Source: DASUSF01 sp036375275 (lineage in GTDB: Bacteria > Pseudomonadota > Alphaproteobacteria > Geminicoccales > Geminicoccaceae). Taken from it: a stretch of 7,627 bases of DNA. The stretch spans positions 1 to 7,627 of the forward strand of contig DASUSF010000330.1 in NCBI GenBank assembly GCA_036375275.1, read 5' to 3'. The stretch's first letter is position 1; every line of letters starts with the position of its first letter. This document shows, in pieces, positions 1 through 4,573 of this stretch. A program made the translations under genes and the position numbers. The notes under the pieces were generated by a model. It ran no database searches, was not told the DNA's origin, and saw nothing but the letters and a program-made list of their open reading frames with translations.

Positions 1-57
1 TCGGGCACGATCGCGGCGCGACGGATCAGGGCGGTCAGCGCCTTGAGGTTGACATGG
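1..57 (-). other. possible truncated coding fragment at the window edge
   Basis: Read on the minus strand, one frame of the first 57 bases stays open, uses almost only G/C-ending codons and gives a protein-like stretch containing VNLKALTALIRRAAIVP. It runs off the left edge. Upstream in the same frame (toward position 75) there is a TGA with no ATG, GTG or TTG between it and the open stretch, so as it stands the frame has no start. The VNLKA piece faintly recalls short-chain dehydrogenases, but the spacing to the following proline does not fit well and I do not assign a family. It may be a gene end broken at the composition change near position 58, or chance in GC-rich DNA. The opposite strand is also open here. 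Confidence 0.2.
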
Positions 58-77
58 ACGCAGGAAAATAGTCATAT
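49..77 (+). promoter_or_regulatory. possible sigma70-type promoter reading rightward
   Basis: A perfect TTGACA hexamer at 49-54 is followed after 17 bases by TCATAT at 72-77, inside the AT-richer patch. The -10 is a poor match and no rightward gene follows before the convergent methyltransferase gene, so this may be chance. Confidence 0.15.
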
Positions 78-90
78 GTCAGGTCGTGTT

Positions 91-112
91 GGTCACGCCC
101 TGCGGTCACGCC
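91..112. repeat. direct repeat of GGTCACGCC, 13-base period
   Basis: GGTCACGCC occurs at 91-99 and again at 104-112, separated by four bases. The preceding bases GGTCGTGTT (82-90) are a looser match. Short direct repeats at this spacing can be paired binding half-sites, but no gene start is in the expected place. Confidence 0.3.
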
Positions 113-153
113 ATCGCGGGCGGCAGAGACGCCAGATTCACGCCCGTATACAA

Positions 154-175
154 AACGAACCCGAGAAAGCTCGTT
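154..175 (-). terminator. weak candidate terminator after the methyltransferase gene
   Basis: On the minus strand, 45 bases past the methyltransferase stop, AACGA (175-171) can pair with TCGTT (158-154). A competing short hairpin CGAG-CTTT-CTCG (173-162) lies inside. The transcript would then read TTTTG (155-151), a very short U run. Stem and U tract are both weak. Confidence 0.25.
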
Positions 176-219
176 GAATCAGAGAGTTGGGTTTTCGGAG
201 ATACGCGAGGCGTGGCCGG

Positions 220-936
220 TCAGCGGGCGAGGCGGGCGGCGTAGAGCACGACCGCGACCGCGGTCGCGAGGTTGAGGCTCGAGACGCCGGGGCGCATCGG
301 GATGGCCATGCGGGCATGGGCTCGATCCAGGAGGTCTCGTGACAGGCCGCGGCGCTCGGAGCCGAAGGCGAGGATCGCTGCCGGCGGCAGGAGGTCCGGG
401 CGCAGCGGCTCGCCATCCGGATGGAGCGCGATCAGGGGGCGGGAGGTGTCCGGCAGCGCATCGATCCGGAGGACCGGGAGCGCGAAGTGGAGGCCGGCCG
501 AGCCGCGCAGTGCCGCCGGATGCCAGGGGTCGGCCGGGCCGGTGGTGAGCACGCCCGCGGCGCCCGCCGCCGCCGCGACCCGGACCACGGCGCCGACGTT
601 GCCGAGGTGGCGCGGATCCTCGAGCAGGATGGCAGGGCCATCTGCCTCGAGCAGGACCGTCTCCGCGTCTGCGACCGGCCGAGCGAGCGCGAGGACCCCG
701 GTCGCGACCGGCCGCCCGGCGAGCCCGCGGAACGCCGCCGGGTCGACCGGGCGGAGCAGGGCCTGCAGCCGCCCCGTCAGGTCCGGCGCCAGATCGCCCG
801 CCAGCGCGAGCGCGGCGCCGGGGTCGGCCGCCACCGCGTCCAGGATCTCGGCGCCGAACCGGAGCGCGTGCTTGAGCGCGTGCAGGCCCTCGAGGACGAC
901 GAGATCGGAATCCGCGTTCCGGCTCCAGATGCTCAC
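220..936 (-). CDS. TrmH/SpoU-family RNA 2'-O-ribose methyltransferase
   Basis: Predicted S-adenosylmethionine-dependent enzyme that methylates a ribose 2'-hydroxyl in tRNA or rRNA; the exact target cannot be read from the sequence. The 238-residue protein has an N-terminal region (about 12-85) like the substrate-binding domain of this family and a SPOUT catalytic domain (about 100-238). All three family motifs are visible: LEDPRHLGNVGAVVR (105-119, with N113 and R119), FGSERRG (191-197, with E194) and IPMRPGVSSLNLATA (212-226, with S220 and N222). The trefoil-knot core appears intact. I chose the GTG at 936 because GGAGG lies four bases upstream and the family-like sequence begins just after it; the frame stays open upstream to 1467 but that part is not protein-like and faces the DUF6883 gene. 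It is transcribed divergently from the DUF6883/DUF4926 pair. Family confident; substrate unknown. Confidence 0.88.
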   Translation of the reverse strand: MSIWSRNADSDLVVLEGLHALKHALRFGAEILDAVAADPGAALALAGDLAPDLTGRLQALLRPVDPAAFRGLAGRPVATGVLALARPVADAETVLLEADGPAILLEDPRHLGNVGAVVRVAAAAGAAGVLTTGPADPWHPAALRGSAGLHFALPVLRIDALPDTSRPLIALHPDGEPLRPDLLPPAAILAFGSERRGLSRDLLDRAHARMAIPMRPGVSSLNLATAVAVVLYAARLAR

Positions 937-971
937 CTCGCCTCCGCGAACGCCGGTGGCGTTCCGCGCAC

Positions 972-1009
972 GGGAAGCGTTCCCCGGCCTTTGCCAAGGC
1001 GACTTCGCC
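972..1009. promoter_or_regulatory. cluster of three short inverted repeats in a divergent intergenic region
   Basis: The 93-base gap between the methyltransferase start and the DUF6883 start holds GGGAA-GCG-TTCCC (972-984), GCCTT-TGCC-AAGGC (987-1000) and GGCGA-CT-TCGCC (998-1009). These overlap or lie next to each other and could be operator half-sites for a regulator of either gene, or hairpins. Five-base arms are common by chance in GC-rich DNA. Confidence 0.25.
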
Positions 1010-1019
1010 CGGTTATCCG
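991..1019 (+). promoter_or_regulatory. candidate promoter of the DUF6883/DUF4926 pair
   Basis: TTGCCA (991-996, five of six -35 bases) is followed after 17 bases by TATCCG (1014-1019, a half match to the -10). Transcription would begin near 1026, only a few bases before the ATG at 1030. That would give a nearly leaderless message and fits the lack of a ribosome-binding site upstream of that ATG. It overlaps two of the inverted repeats. Confidence 0.28.
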
Positions 1020-1029
1020 TCGAGCTGCC

Positions 1030-1365
1030 ATGCCCGCTTTGCCCAATGCCGACCGGGCAGTCATCGAGCCCGCGAAGTTCGCATCCTACGCGCTCAATCC
1101 GGACCACCCGACCGGCCGGCACAAGGCCCGTGTCTTCCGGGCCGCCCTCGGCTACGATCAGACGAACTTCCAGGATCTGGTGGACAGGATCAGGCTCGCC
1201 ATATCCCAGGAAGAAGCCGTTCTCCTCAGAGGTGATCAGCACGGGCGGCACTACCGGGTGGATGTTGCCGTCGAGGGGCCCAACGGCGCAGCACGTGTTC
1301 GAACCATATGGCTCCTGGACCGAGACACCGATGTCCCGAGGCTCACAACAGCGTTCGTCCTCTAG
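1030..1365 (+). CDS. DUF6883-type small protein of unknown function
   Basis: A 111-residue protein that I recognise as DUF6883-like. The N-terminal signature is NADRAVIEPAKF (6-17) followed by LNPDHPTGRHKARVF (22-36), with H26, P27, G29 and K32 the likely conserved positions. A strand-rich second half contains YRVDVAVEGPNG (75-86), IWLLD (93-97) and a closing VPRLTTAFVL. It is full length for the family, with no signal peptide or membrane segment, so probably cytoplasmic. The ATG at 1030 has no clear ribosome-binding site, but the family-like sequence begins within a few residues. Its last 35 bases overlap the start of the DUF4926 gene in another frame, implying co-translation. From memory, these two families often sit side by side, especially in cyanobacteria; no biochemical role is known to me. 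A toxin-antitoxin-like or accessory role is only a guess from the architecture. Confidence 0.78.
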   Translation: MPALPNADRAVIEPAKFASYALNPDHPTGRHKARVFRAALGYDQTNFQDLVDRIRLAISQEEAVLLRGDQHGRHYRVDVAVEGPNGAARVRTIWLLDRDTDVPRLTTAFVL

Positions 1366-1603
1366 AGCCGAGCACGCACCGGCCCCGCAGCTCGACCTGT
1401 TCGACGTCGTCCGCGTGCGCCAGGCACCGGAGGGCAGTGGTCTCGCGCCGGGCGATGTGGGCACCATCGTCGAGATCGCCGGCGGACGCGCGTTTCTGGT
1501 CGATTTCTCCGGAGCGAGCGCGGCCGATCCGCACGGCGACGATCCCGTGCACGAGCTGAGCGTCGATCAGCTCGCACTGGTCCGCAAGTTCCGAGCGCGC
1601 TGA
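1331..1603 (+). CDS. DUF4926-type small protein of unknown function
   Basis: A 90-residue protein whose residues 22-86 match the DUF4926 pattern: LFDVVRVRQ (23-31), then GLAPGDVGTIVEI (37-49, the glycine-rich turn typical of the family), FLVDFSG (55-61) and a C-terminal ELSVDQLALV (75-84). The predicted fold is a small beta barrel resembling SH3-like or KOW-like modules; that is inference. The ATG at 1331 is inside the DUF6883 gene (35-base overlap) and has no good ribosome-binding site, suggesting coupling. The first 20 residues are polar and unlike the family, probably because this DNA also encodes the DUF6883 C-terminus. A GTG at 1295 in frame is an alternative start but would lengthen the overlap. 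The gene ends 17 bases from the convergent leuB stop. It most likely acts with the DUF6883 protein. Confidence 0.75.
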   Translation: MSRGSQQRSSSRAEHAPAPQLDLFDVVRVRQAPEGSGLAPGDVGTIVEIAGGRAFLVDFSGASAADPHGDDPVHELSVDQLALVRKFRAR

Positions 1604-1622
1604 ACCCGCTCGAGCGGCGCTC
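1593..1622. terminator. candidate two-way hairpin between convergent genes
   Basis: Between the convergent DUF4926 and leuB stops lies the perfect 12-base palindrome CCGCTCGAGCGG (1606-1617), which can fold as a four-pair stem with a TCGA loop. An outer GAGCG (1593-1597) can pair with CGCTC (1618-1622). The compound hairpin spans both stop codons and could end transcription both ways, but no U tract follows on either strand. Confidence 0.35.
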
Positions 1623-2751
1623 AGGCCGCCTTGTCGAGCTCGCGGACGACCGCTTCGCCCATGGTCGAGGTCGAGACCTTCGCCATGCCGTCCTGCATGA
1701 TGTCGGCGGTGCGGAGCCCACCGGCGAGCACCTGGCCGATCGCGTCGTCGAGGAGGTCCGCGGCATCGCCACGGTCGAAGCTATAGCGGAGCATCATCGA
1801 GAAGCTCTGCAGCATGGCGAGCGGGTTGGCCGCGTTCTGCCCGGCGATGTCCGGGGCCGAGCCGTGGACCGGCTCGTAGAGCGCCTTCCGCTTGCCGTCG
1901 GGGCCGGCGGCGCCGAGCGAGGCGGACGGCAGCATGCCGAGGCTGCCGGTGAGCATGGCGGCGCAGTCGGAGAGCAGGTCGCCGAACAGGTTGTCGGTCA
2001 CGATCACGTCGAACTGCCTGGGCGCGCGGACCAGCTGCATGGCGCAGTTGTCGGCGTACATGTGGCTGAGCTCGACGTCCGGGAACGCCTCGTCGTGCAG
2101 CTTCTGCACCTCCTCCCGCCAGAGGACGCCGGATTCCATGACGTTCGCCTTCTCGACCGAGCAGACGCGCCGCGCGCGCTTCTGCGCCAGCTCGAAGCCG
2201 ACCGCGGCGACGCGGCGGATCTCGGAAGTCGTGTAGACCTGGGTGTTGATGCCTCGCCGTTCCCCGTTCGGGAGCGTCTCGATGCCGCGCGGCTCGCCGA
2301 AGTAGATCCCGCCGGTGAGCTCCCGGAGGATCATGATGTCGAGGCCCTTGACCAGCTCGGGCTTGAGCGAGCTGCTGGAGACCAGGGCGTCGAACACCTT
2401 GGCCGGGCGGAGGTTCGCGAACAGGCCGAGCTCCTTCCGGAGCTTCAGGAGCCCGCGCTCCGGCTTCTGGTCGAACGGCAGCGTGTCGTACTTCGGCCCC
2501 CCGACCGCGCCGAAGAGGACGGCGTCGGCGCGAAGCGCCTTCTCGAGGGTCGCGTCCGTGAGCGGCGTCCCGTGGCGGTCATGGGCGGCGCCGCCGGCCA
2601 GGTCCTCCTCGAGCTCGAAGCCGATCCCCTGGCGCTTGGCGAACCAGTCCATCACGCGCCGGCACTCGCGCATGATCTCGGGGCCGATGCCGTCGCCGGG
2701 GAGCAGGAGCACGCTGCCGAGCGGCGCCGGGTCGTTGCGGAGCAGCGCCAT
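1621..2751 (-). CDS. leuB: 3-isopropylmalate dehydrogenase LeuB
   Basis: Catalyses NAD-dependent oxidative decarboxylation of 3-isopropylmalate to 2-oxoisocaproate, the last step before transamination to leucine; cytoplasmic, usually a dimer needing a divalent metal. The 376-residue product is normal family length and matches throughout. Visible landmarks are LLLPGDGIGPEI near the N-terminus, GAVGGPKYD, LRKELGLFANLRPAKV with the substrate-binding arginine region, ELTGGIYFGEPRG, YTTSEIRRVA, the active-site region VEKANVMESG, the metal-ligand segment DVIVTDNLFGDLLSDCAAM with its aspartates, and the NAD-site signature YEPVHGSAPDIAGQNAANP. The ATG overlaps the leuD stop as TGATG and has only a weak ribosome-binding site, so translation is probably coupled to leuD. 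No truncation or missing catalytic residue was seen. In many related genomes asd follows; here the next gene is convergent. Confidence 0.97.
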   Translation of the reverse strand: MALLRNDPAPLGSVLLLPGDGIGPEIMRECRRVMDWFAKRQGIGFELEEDLAGGAAHDRHGTPLTDATLEKALRADAVLFGAVGGPKYDTLPFDQKPERGLLKLRKELGLFANLRPAKVFDALVSSSSLKPELVKGLDIMILRELTGGIYFGEPRGIETLPNGERRGINTQVYTTSEIRRVAAVGFELAQKRARRVCSVEKANVMESGVLWREEVQKLHDEAFPDVELSHMYADNCAMQLVRAPRQFDVIVTDNLFGDLLSDCAAMLTGSLGMLPSASLGAAGPDGKRKALYEPVHGSAPDIAGQNAANPLAMLQSFSMMLRYSFDRGDAADLLDDAIGQVLAGGLRTADIMQDGMAKVSTSTMGEAVVRELDKAA

Positions 2752-3371
2752 CAGGCGGCCCCGCGGTAGAGCCAGGGCGCCTGTGCCTTCTGCCGGCCCT
2801 CGAACTCGTCGATCCTGGCGCGCCGCTTCATGGTGATGCCGACGTCGTCGAGGCCGTTCAGCAGGCAGTGCTTGCGCCAGGGGTCGGTCTCGAAGGTGAA
2901 CACCTCGTTGCCGGTCGGGCGGATCACCTCCTGCTTCTCGAGGTCGACCGTGAACGGCCGGTCGGTCTCGGCCGCCTCGCGCATCAGGATCAGGACCTGC
3001 TCCTTCGGCAGGACCACCGGCAGGATGCCGTTCTTGAAGCAGTTGTTGTAGAAGATGTCGGCGAACGACGGCGCGATCACGCAGCGGATGCCGAAGTCCA
3101 GGAGCGCCCAGGGCGCGTGCTCGCGCGAGCTGCCGCAGCCGAAGTTCTCACCCGTGATCAGGATCGAGGCGTGGCGGAAGCGGCCCTGGTTGAGCACGAA
3201 GTCCGGGTTCTCGCTGCCGTCCTCGCGGTAGCGGAGCGTCTCGAACAGGGCGACCCCGAGGCCCGTCCGCTTGATCGTCTTCAGCCACTTCGCCGGGATG
3301 ATCTTGTCGGTGTCGACGTTGACGATCGGCAACGGCGCCGCCGTGCCCTCGAGCTTCGTGAACGGCTCCAT
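2751..3371 (-). CDS. leuD: 3-isopropylmalate dehydratase small subunit LeuD
   Basis: Small subunit of isopropylmalate isomerase, which with the iron-sulfur large subunit LeuC converts 2-isopropylmalate to 3-isopropylmalate; cytoplasmic. The 206-residue protein is the usual length of the proteobacterial type. It shows NVDTDKIIPAKWLK (18-31), the family signature GENFGCGSSREHAPWAL (73-89), IAPSFADIFYNNCFKNGILP (98-117) and the C-terminal block DPWRKHCLLNGLDDVGITM. The ATG at 3371 is preceded by GGAG seven bases upstream inside a purine-rich run, a convincing start. Its stop shares one base with the leuB start. The partner gene leuC is not next to it: the upstream neighbour is a divergent gene. 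LeuC must be encoded elsewhere in the genome for the enzyme to work. Confidence 0.97.
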   Translation of the reverse strand: MEPFTKLEGTAAPLPIVNVDTDKIIPAKWLKTIKRTGLGVALFETLRYREDGSENPDFVLNQGRFRHASILITGENFGCGSSREHAPWALLDFGIRCVIAPSFADIFYNNCFKNGILPVVLPKEQVLILMREAAETDRPFTVDLEKQEVIRPTGNEVFTFETDPWRKHCLLNGLDDVGITMKRRARIDEFEGRQKAQAPWLYRGAA

Positions 3372-3402
3372 GCTCCCTCTCCAGCGCTGCCCGCGCGGCT
3401 CC

Positions 3403-3407
3403 TTTTA
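3403..3407 (-). promoter_or_regulatory. possible -10 region for leuD-leuB
   Basis: GTAAAAG on the minus strand, about 32-38 bases before the leuD ATG, is the only A/T-rich spot in an otherwise very GC-rich 160-base divergent gap, so it is the most likely place for a -10 element. I see no good -35 partner. No leader peptide rich in leucine codons and no T-box-like structure was seen. Confidence 0.2.
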
Positions 3408-3440
3408 CGCACCTGCGGCGCCGACTTCCAGCCCCGGCAC

Positions 3441-3470
3441 CGCCCCGCGCCGTCCCGCGCCGTCCCGCGG
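3441..3470. repeat. three tandem copies of a 10-base repeat
   Basis: CGCCCCGCGC, CGTCCCGCGC and CGTCCCGCGG follow each other without gaps in the leuD / Popeye-like divergent gap. The 10-base period places each copy on the same face of the helix. It could be a regulator-binding array, or slippage in GC-rich DNA. Confidence 0.6.
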
Positions 3471-3531
3471 CCCCCTCTCGCCGGCCCGCCGCTTCGGTGC
3501 TTGACTGGCCCGCCACCGCGCCGAGGCCCGC

Positions 3532-4257
3532 ATGACCGCGCTGTCCGTCTCGCCCACGCTCCTGGTCCATCTCGGCTTCGCGCTCTCGGCGCTCGGCTTC
3601 CTGGTCCGCGACATCCTCTGGCTCCGGCTGCTCGCGATCCTCGGCTACAGCCTGTTCTGCCTCTTTCAGCTGACCCGGGCCGAGGGGCCGGCCTGGGACT
3701 TCGTGATGTGGTACGCGACCTTCATGGCGATCAACGGCGGTCACGCGGCGTGGCTGATCTACGAGCGCCAGCTGGTCCGGCTCAACGAGGAAGAGTGCCG
3801 GCTCAGGGACCTGATCTTCCGGGCGCTCGACCCGCTCGCGGTCAAGCGGCTGATGCGCGCCGGGGTCTGGCTCGACCTGCCGCCGGGCGAGCTGATGACC
3901 CGGGAGGGCCGGCCCGCGCGCCACGTCTACGCGATCGCGGCCGGCGAGGCCCGGGTGATCGCCGCCGGCACCGAGATCGCCCGTATCGGGCCGGGCCGCT
4001 TCGTCGGCGAGATCGGGTTCCTGCGCGCCGGCCCCGCGACCGCGACAACGCTCGCCGCCCCGCCTGTGGAGGGGGAGGGCCCGGCGCGGCTCCGCTGCCT
4101 CGCGTGGCCCCAGCGCGAGCTGCGGCGCCGCCTCGCCCGGGACGACGCCATGCGGACCACCCTCTACGCCGCGATCGGCACCGACCTCGCGGCCAAGATC
4201 GCCGACGACAACGTCCGGATCACCCGCCCGCGCGCCGGACGCCCACGCCCGGGGTGA
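3532..4257 (+). CDS. Popeye-like membrane protein with cyclic-nucleotide-binding-like domain
   Basis: A 241-residue protein with three predicted N-terminal membrane segments (about 8-25, 28-47 and 56-77), a charged linker YERQLVRLNEEECRLRDLIF (77-96), and a cNMP-binding-like beta-roll (about 97-222). The order matches Popeye-domain proteins and their bacterial relatives. Domain landmarks are LDPLAVKRLM (99-108), LPPGELMTREGRPARHVYAI (116-135), GEARVIAAGTEIARIGPGRF (138-157), VGEIGFLRAGPATATTLAA (158-176) and LAWPQRELRRRLA (190-202). In cAMP-binding cassettes of the PKA/CRP type an arginine follows the proline; here A169 stands there (GPATAT), so classical phosphate binding is doubtful. The tail after about 228 is basic and proline-rich. 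The ATG has GAGG five bases upstream. TTGACT at 3501-3506 could be a -35, but no -10 follows at the right distance. It diverges from leuD with no evident functional link. Ligand and output are unknown. Confidence 0.75.
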   Translation: MTALSVSPTLLVHLGFALSALGFLVRDILWLRLLAILGYSLFCLFQLTRAEGPAWDFVMWYATFMAINGGHAAWLIYERQLVRLNEEECRLRDLIFRALDPLAVKRLMRAGVWLDLPPGELMTREGRPARHVYAIAAGEARVIAAGTEIARIGPGRFVGEIGFLRAGPATATTLAAPPVEGEGPARLRCLAWPQRELRRRLARDDAMRTTLYAAIGTDLAAKIADDNVRITRPRAGRPRPG

Positions 4258-4303
4258 GCCCGGCCGACGCGCCGGAAGCGTGCCACGTCGCCCGCCGCGC
4301 GAG

Positions 4304-4322
4304 GCCGGAGGGATCTTCCGGC
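4304..4322. terminator. candidate hairpin between the Popeye-like gene and the 23-codon ORF
   Basis: GCCGGA (4304-4309) pairs with TCCGGC (4317-4322) around a seven-base loop. It lies 46 bases after the Popeye-like stop and 28 bases past the stop of the convergent small ORF, so it could serve either gene. There is no U tract on either side. Confidence 0.3.
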
Positions 4323-4350
4323 GCCCTCTCTGGCGCGTCGAGGCCCCTCG

Positions 4351-4422
4351 TCAGATCCGGCGGCGGCGGAACATCCGCATGACCATCCTCAGGATCGCCA
4401 CGTTTCTCAGGAACTTGAACAT
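4351..4422 (-). CDS. candidate cationic 23-residue microprotein
   Basis: A short ORF, ATG to TGA, with a textbook ribosome-binding site: GGAGG (4432-4428) five bases before the ATG, the clearest such site in the window. The product begins MFKFLRNVAILRM and ends FRRRRI. Hydrophobic residues (F, L, V, I, M) alternate with lysine and arginines, which would give an amphipathic helix ending in four consecutive arginines; the net charge is about +8 with no acidic residue. Such a peptide could lie on the inner face of the membrane. It follows the transporter permease gene in the same direction after 151 bases and converges on the Popeye-like gene. I do not recognise a named family. Without homologs the ORF could be spurious, but the start signal and the peptide's character argue for translation. 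Confidence 0.5.
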   Translation of the reverse strand: MFKFLRNVAILRMVMRMFRRRRI

Positions 4423-4446
4423 CGCGTCCTCCGTCTCCCTCGCCAT

Positions 4447-4463
4447 CCGGCCGCTGCGGCCGG
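4447..4463 (-). other. strong hairpin upstream of the 23-codon ORF
   Basis: CCGGCCG and CGGCCGG form a perfect seven-pair stem with a three-base loop. It lies 14 bases before the GGAGG of the small ORF, so it would be in its 5' leader or could end transcripts from the permease gene. No U tract follows. Confidence 0.4.
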
Positions 4464-4514
4464 TGGCCCTGAGCCGTCAACCGGGCAAGCTGCGGAGTGG
4501 TTCCGCCGGGCGTG

Positions 4515-4526
4515 CCGGAGCTCCGG
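4515..4526. repeat. 12-base perfect palindrome
   Basis: CCGGAGCTCCGG is a perfect palindrome in the gap between the permease gene and the small ORF. A nearby inverted repeat GCGGA-GTGGT-TCCGC (4492-4506) adds to the potential secondary structure. It may be an operator or only a by-product of high GC. Confidence 0.3.
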
Positions 4527-4545
4527 ACCCCTACGCCGTCGCGGC

Positions 4546-4567
4546 GGTCGGCACACCGGTGTCGACC
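4546..4567 (-). terminator. candidate stem-loop just past the permease stop
   Basis: Starting seven bases after the permease stop codon, GGTCG-ACA pairs with TGT-CGACC around a CCGG loop, with a two-base bulge (GC). The core ACACCGGTGT is itself a perfect palindrome (4553-4562). Its place suggests a 3'-end hairpin for the transporter message, but it has no U tract, so it may protect the end or be Rho-assisted. Confidence 0.35.
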
Positions 4568-4573
4568 CTCCAC

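Noticed and set aside
1..75. Minus-strand ATG at 75 opening a frame to the left edge (begins MTIFLRPCQ)
   Set aside because: No ribosome-binding site and the translation is proline/arginine-rich; the more protein-like frame in the same bases is a different one.
937..1467. Upstream extension of the methyltransferase to an ATG at 1467
   Set aside because: The extra 177 residues are not like the family and lie opposite the DUF6883 and DUF4926 genes. GTG 936 has a GGAGG and gives a protein of normal length.
1864..2769. 301-codon plus-strand frame opposite leuB
   Set aside because: Antisense of an intact, unambiguous leuB; composition is typical of a shadow frame.
2868..4382. 504-codon plus-strand frame across leuD and the Popeye-like gene
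   Set aside because: Antisense to leuD and a different frame of the Popeye-like gene; the latter part is arginine/proline-rich shadow sequence.
4220..4573. 117-codon minus-strand frame in the gap after the permease gene
   Set aside because: Polar, glycine/arginine/proline-rich and without motifs. It has no ribosome-binding site, overlaps the end of the Popeye-like gene and competes with the better supported 23-codon ORF.
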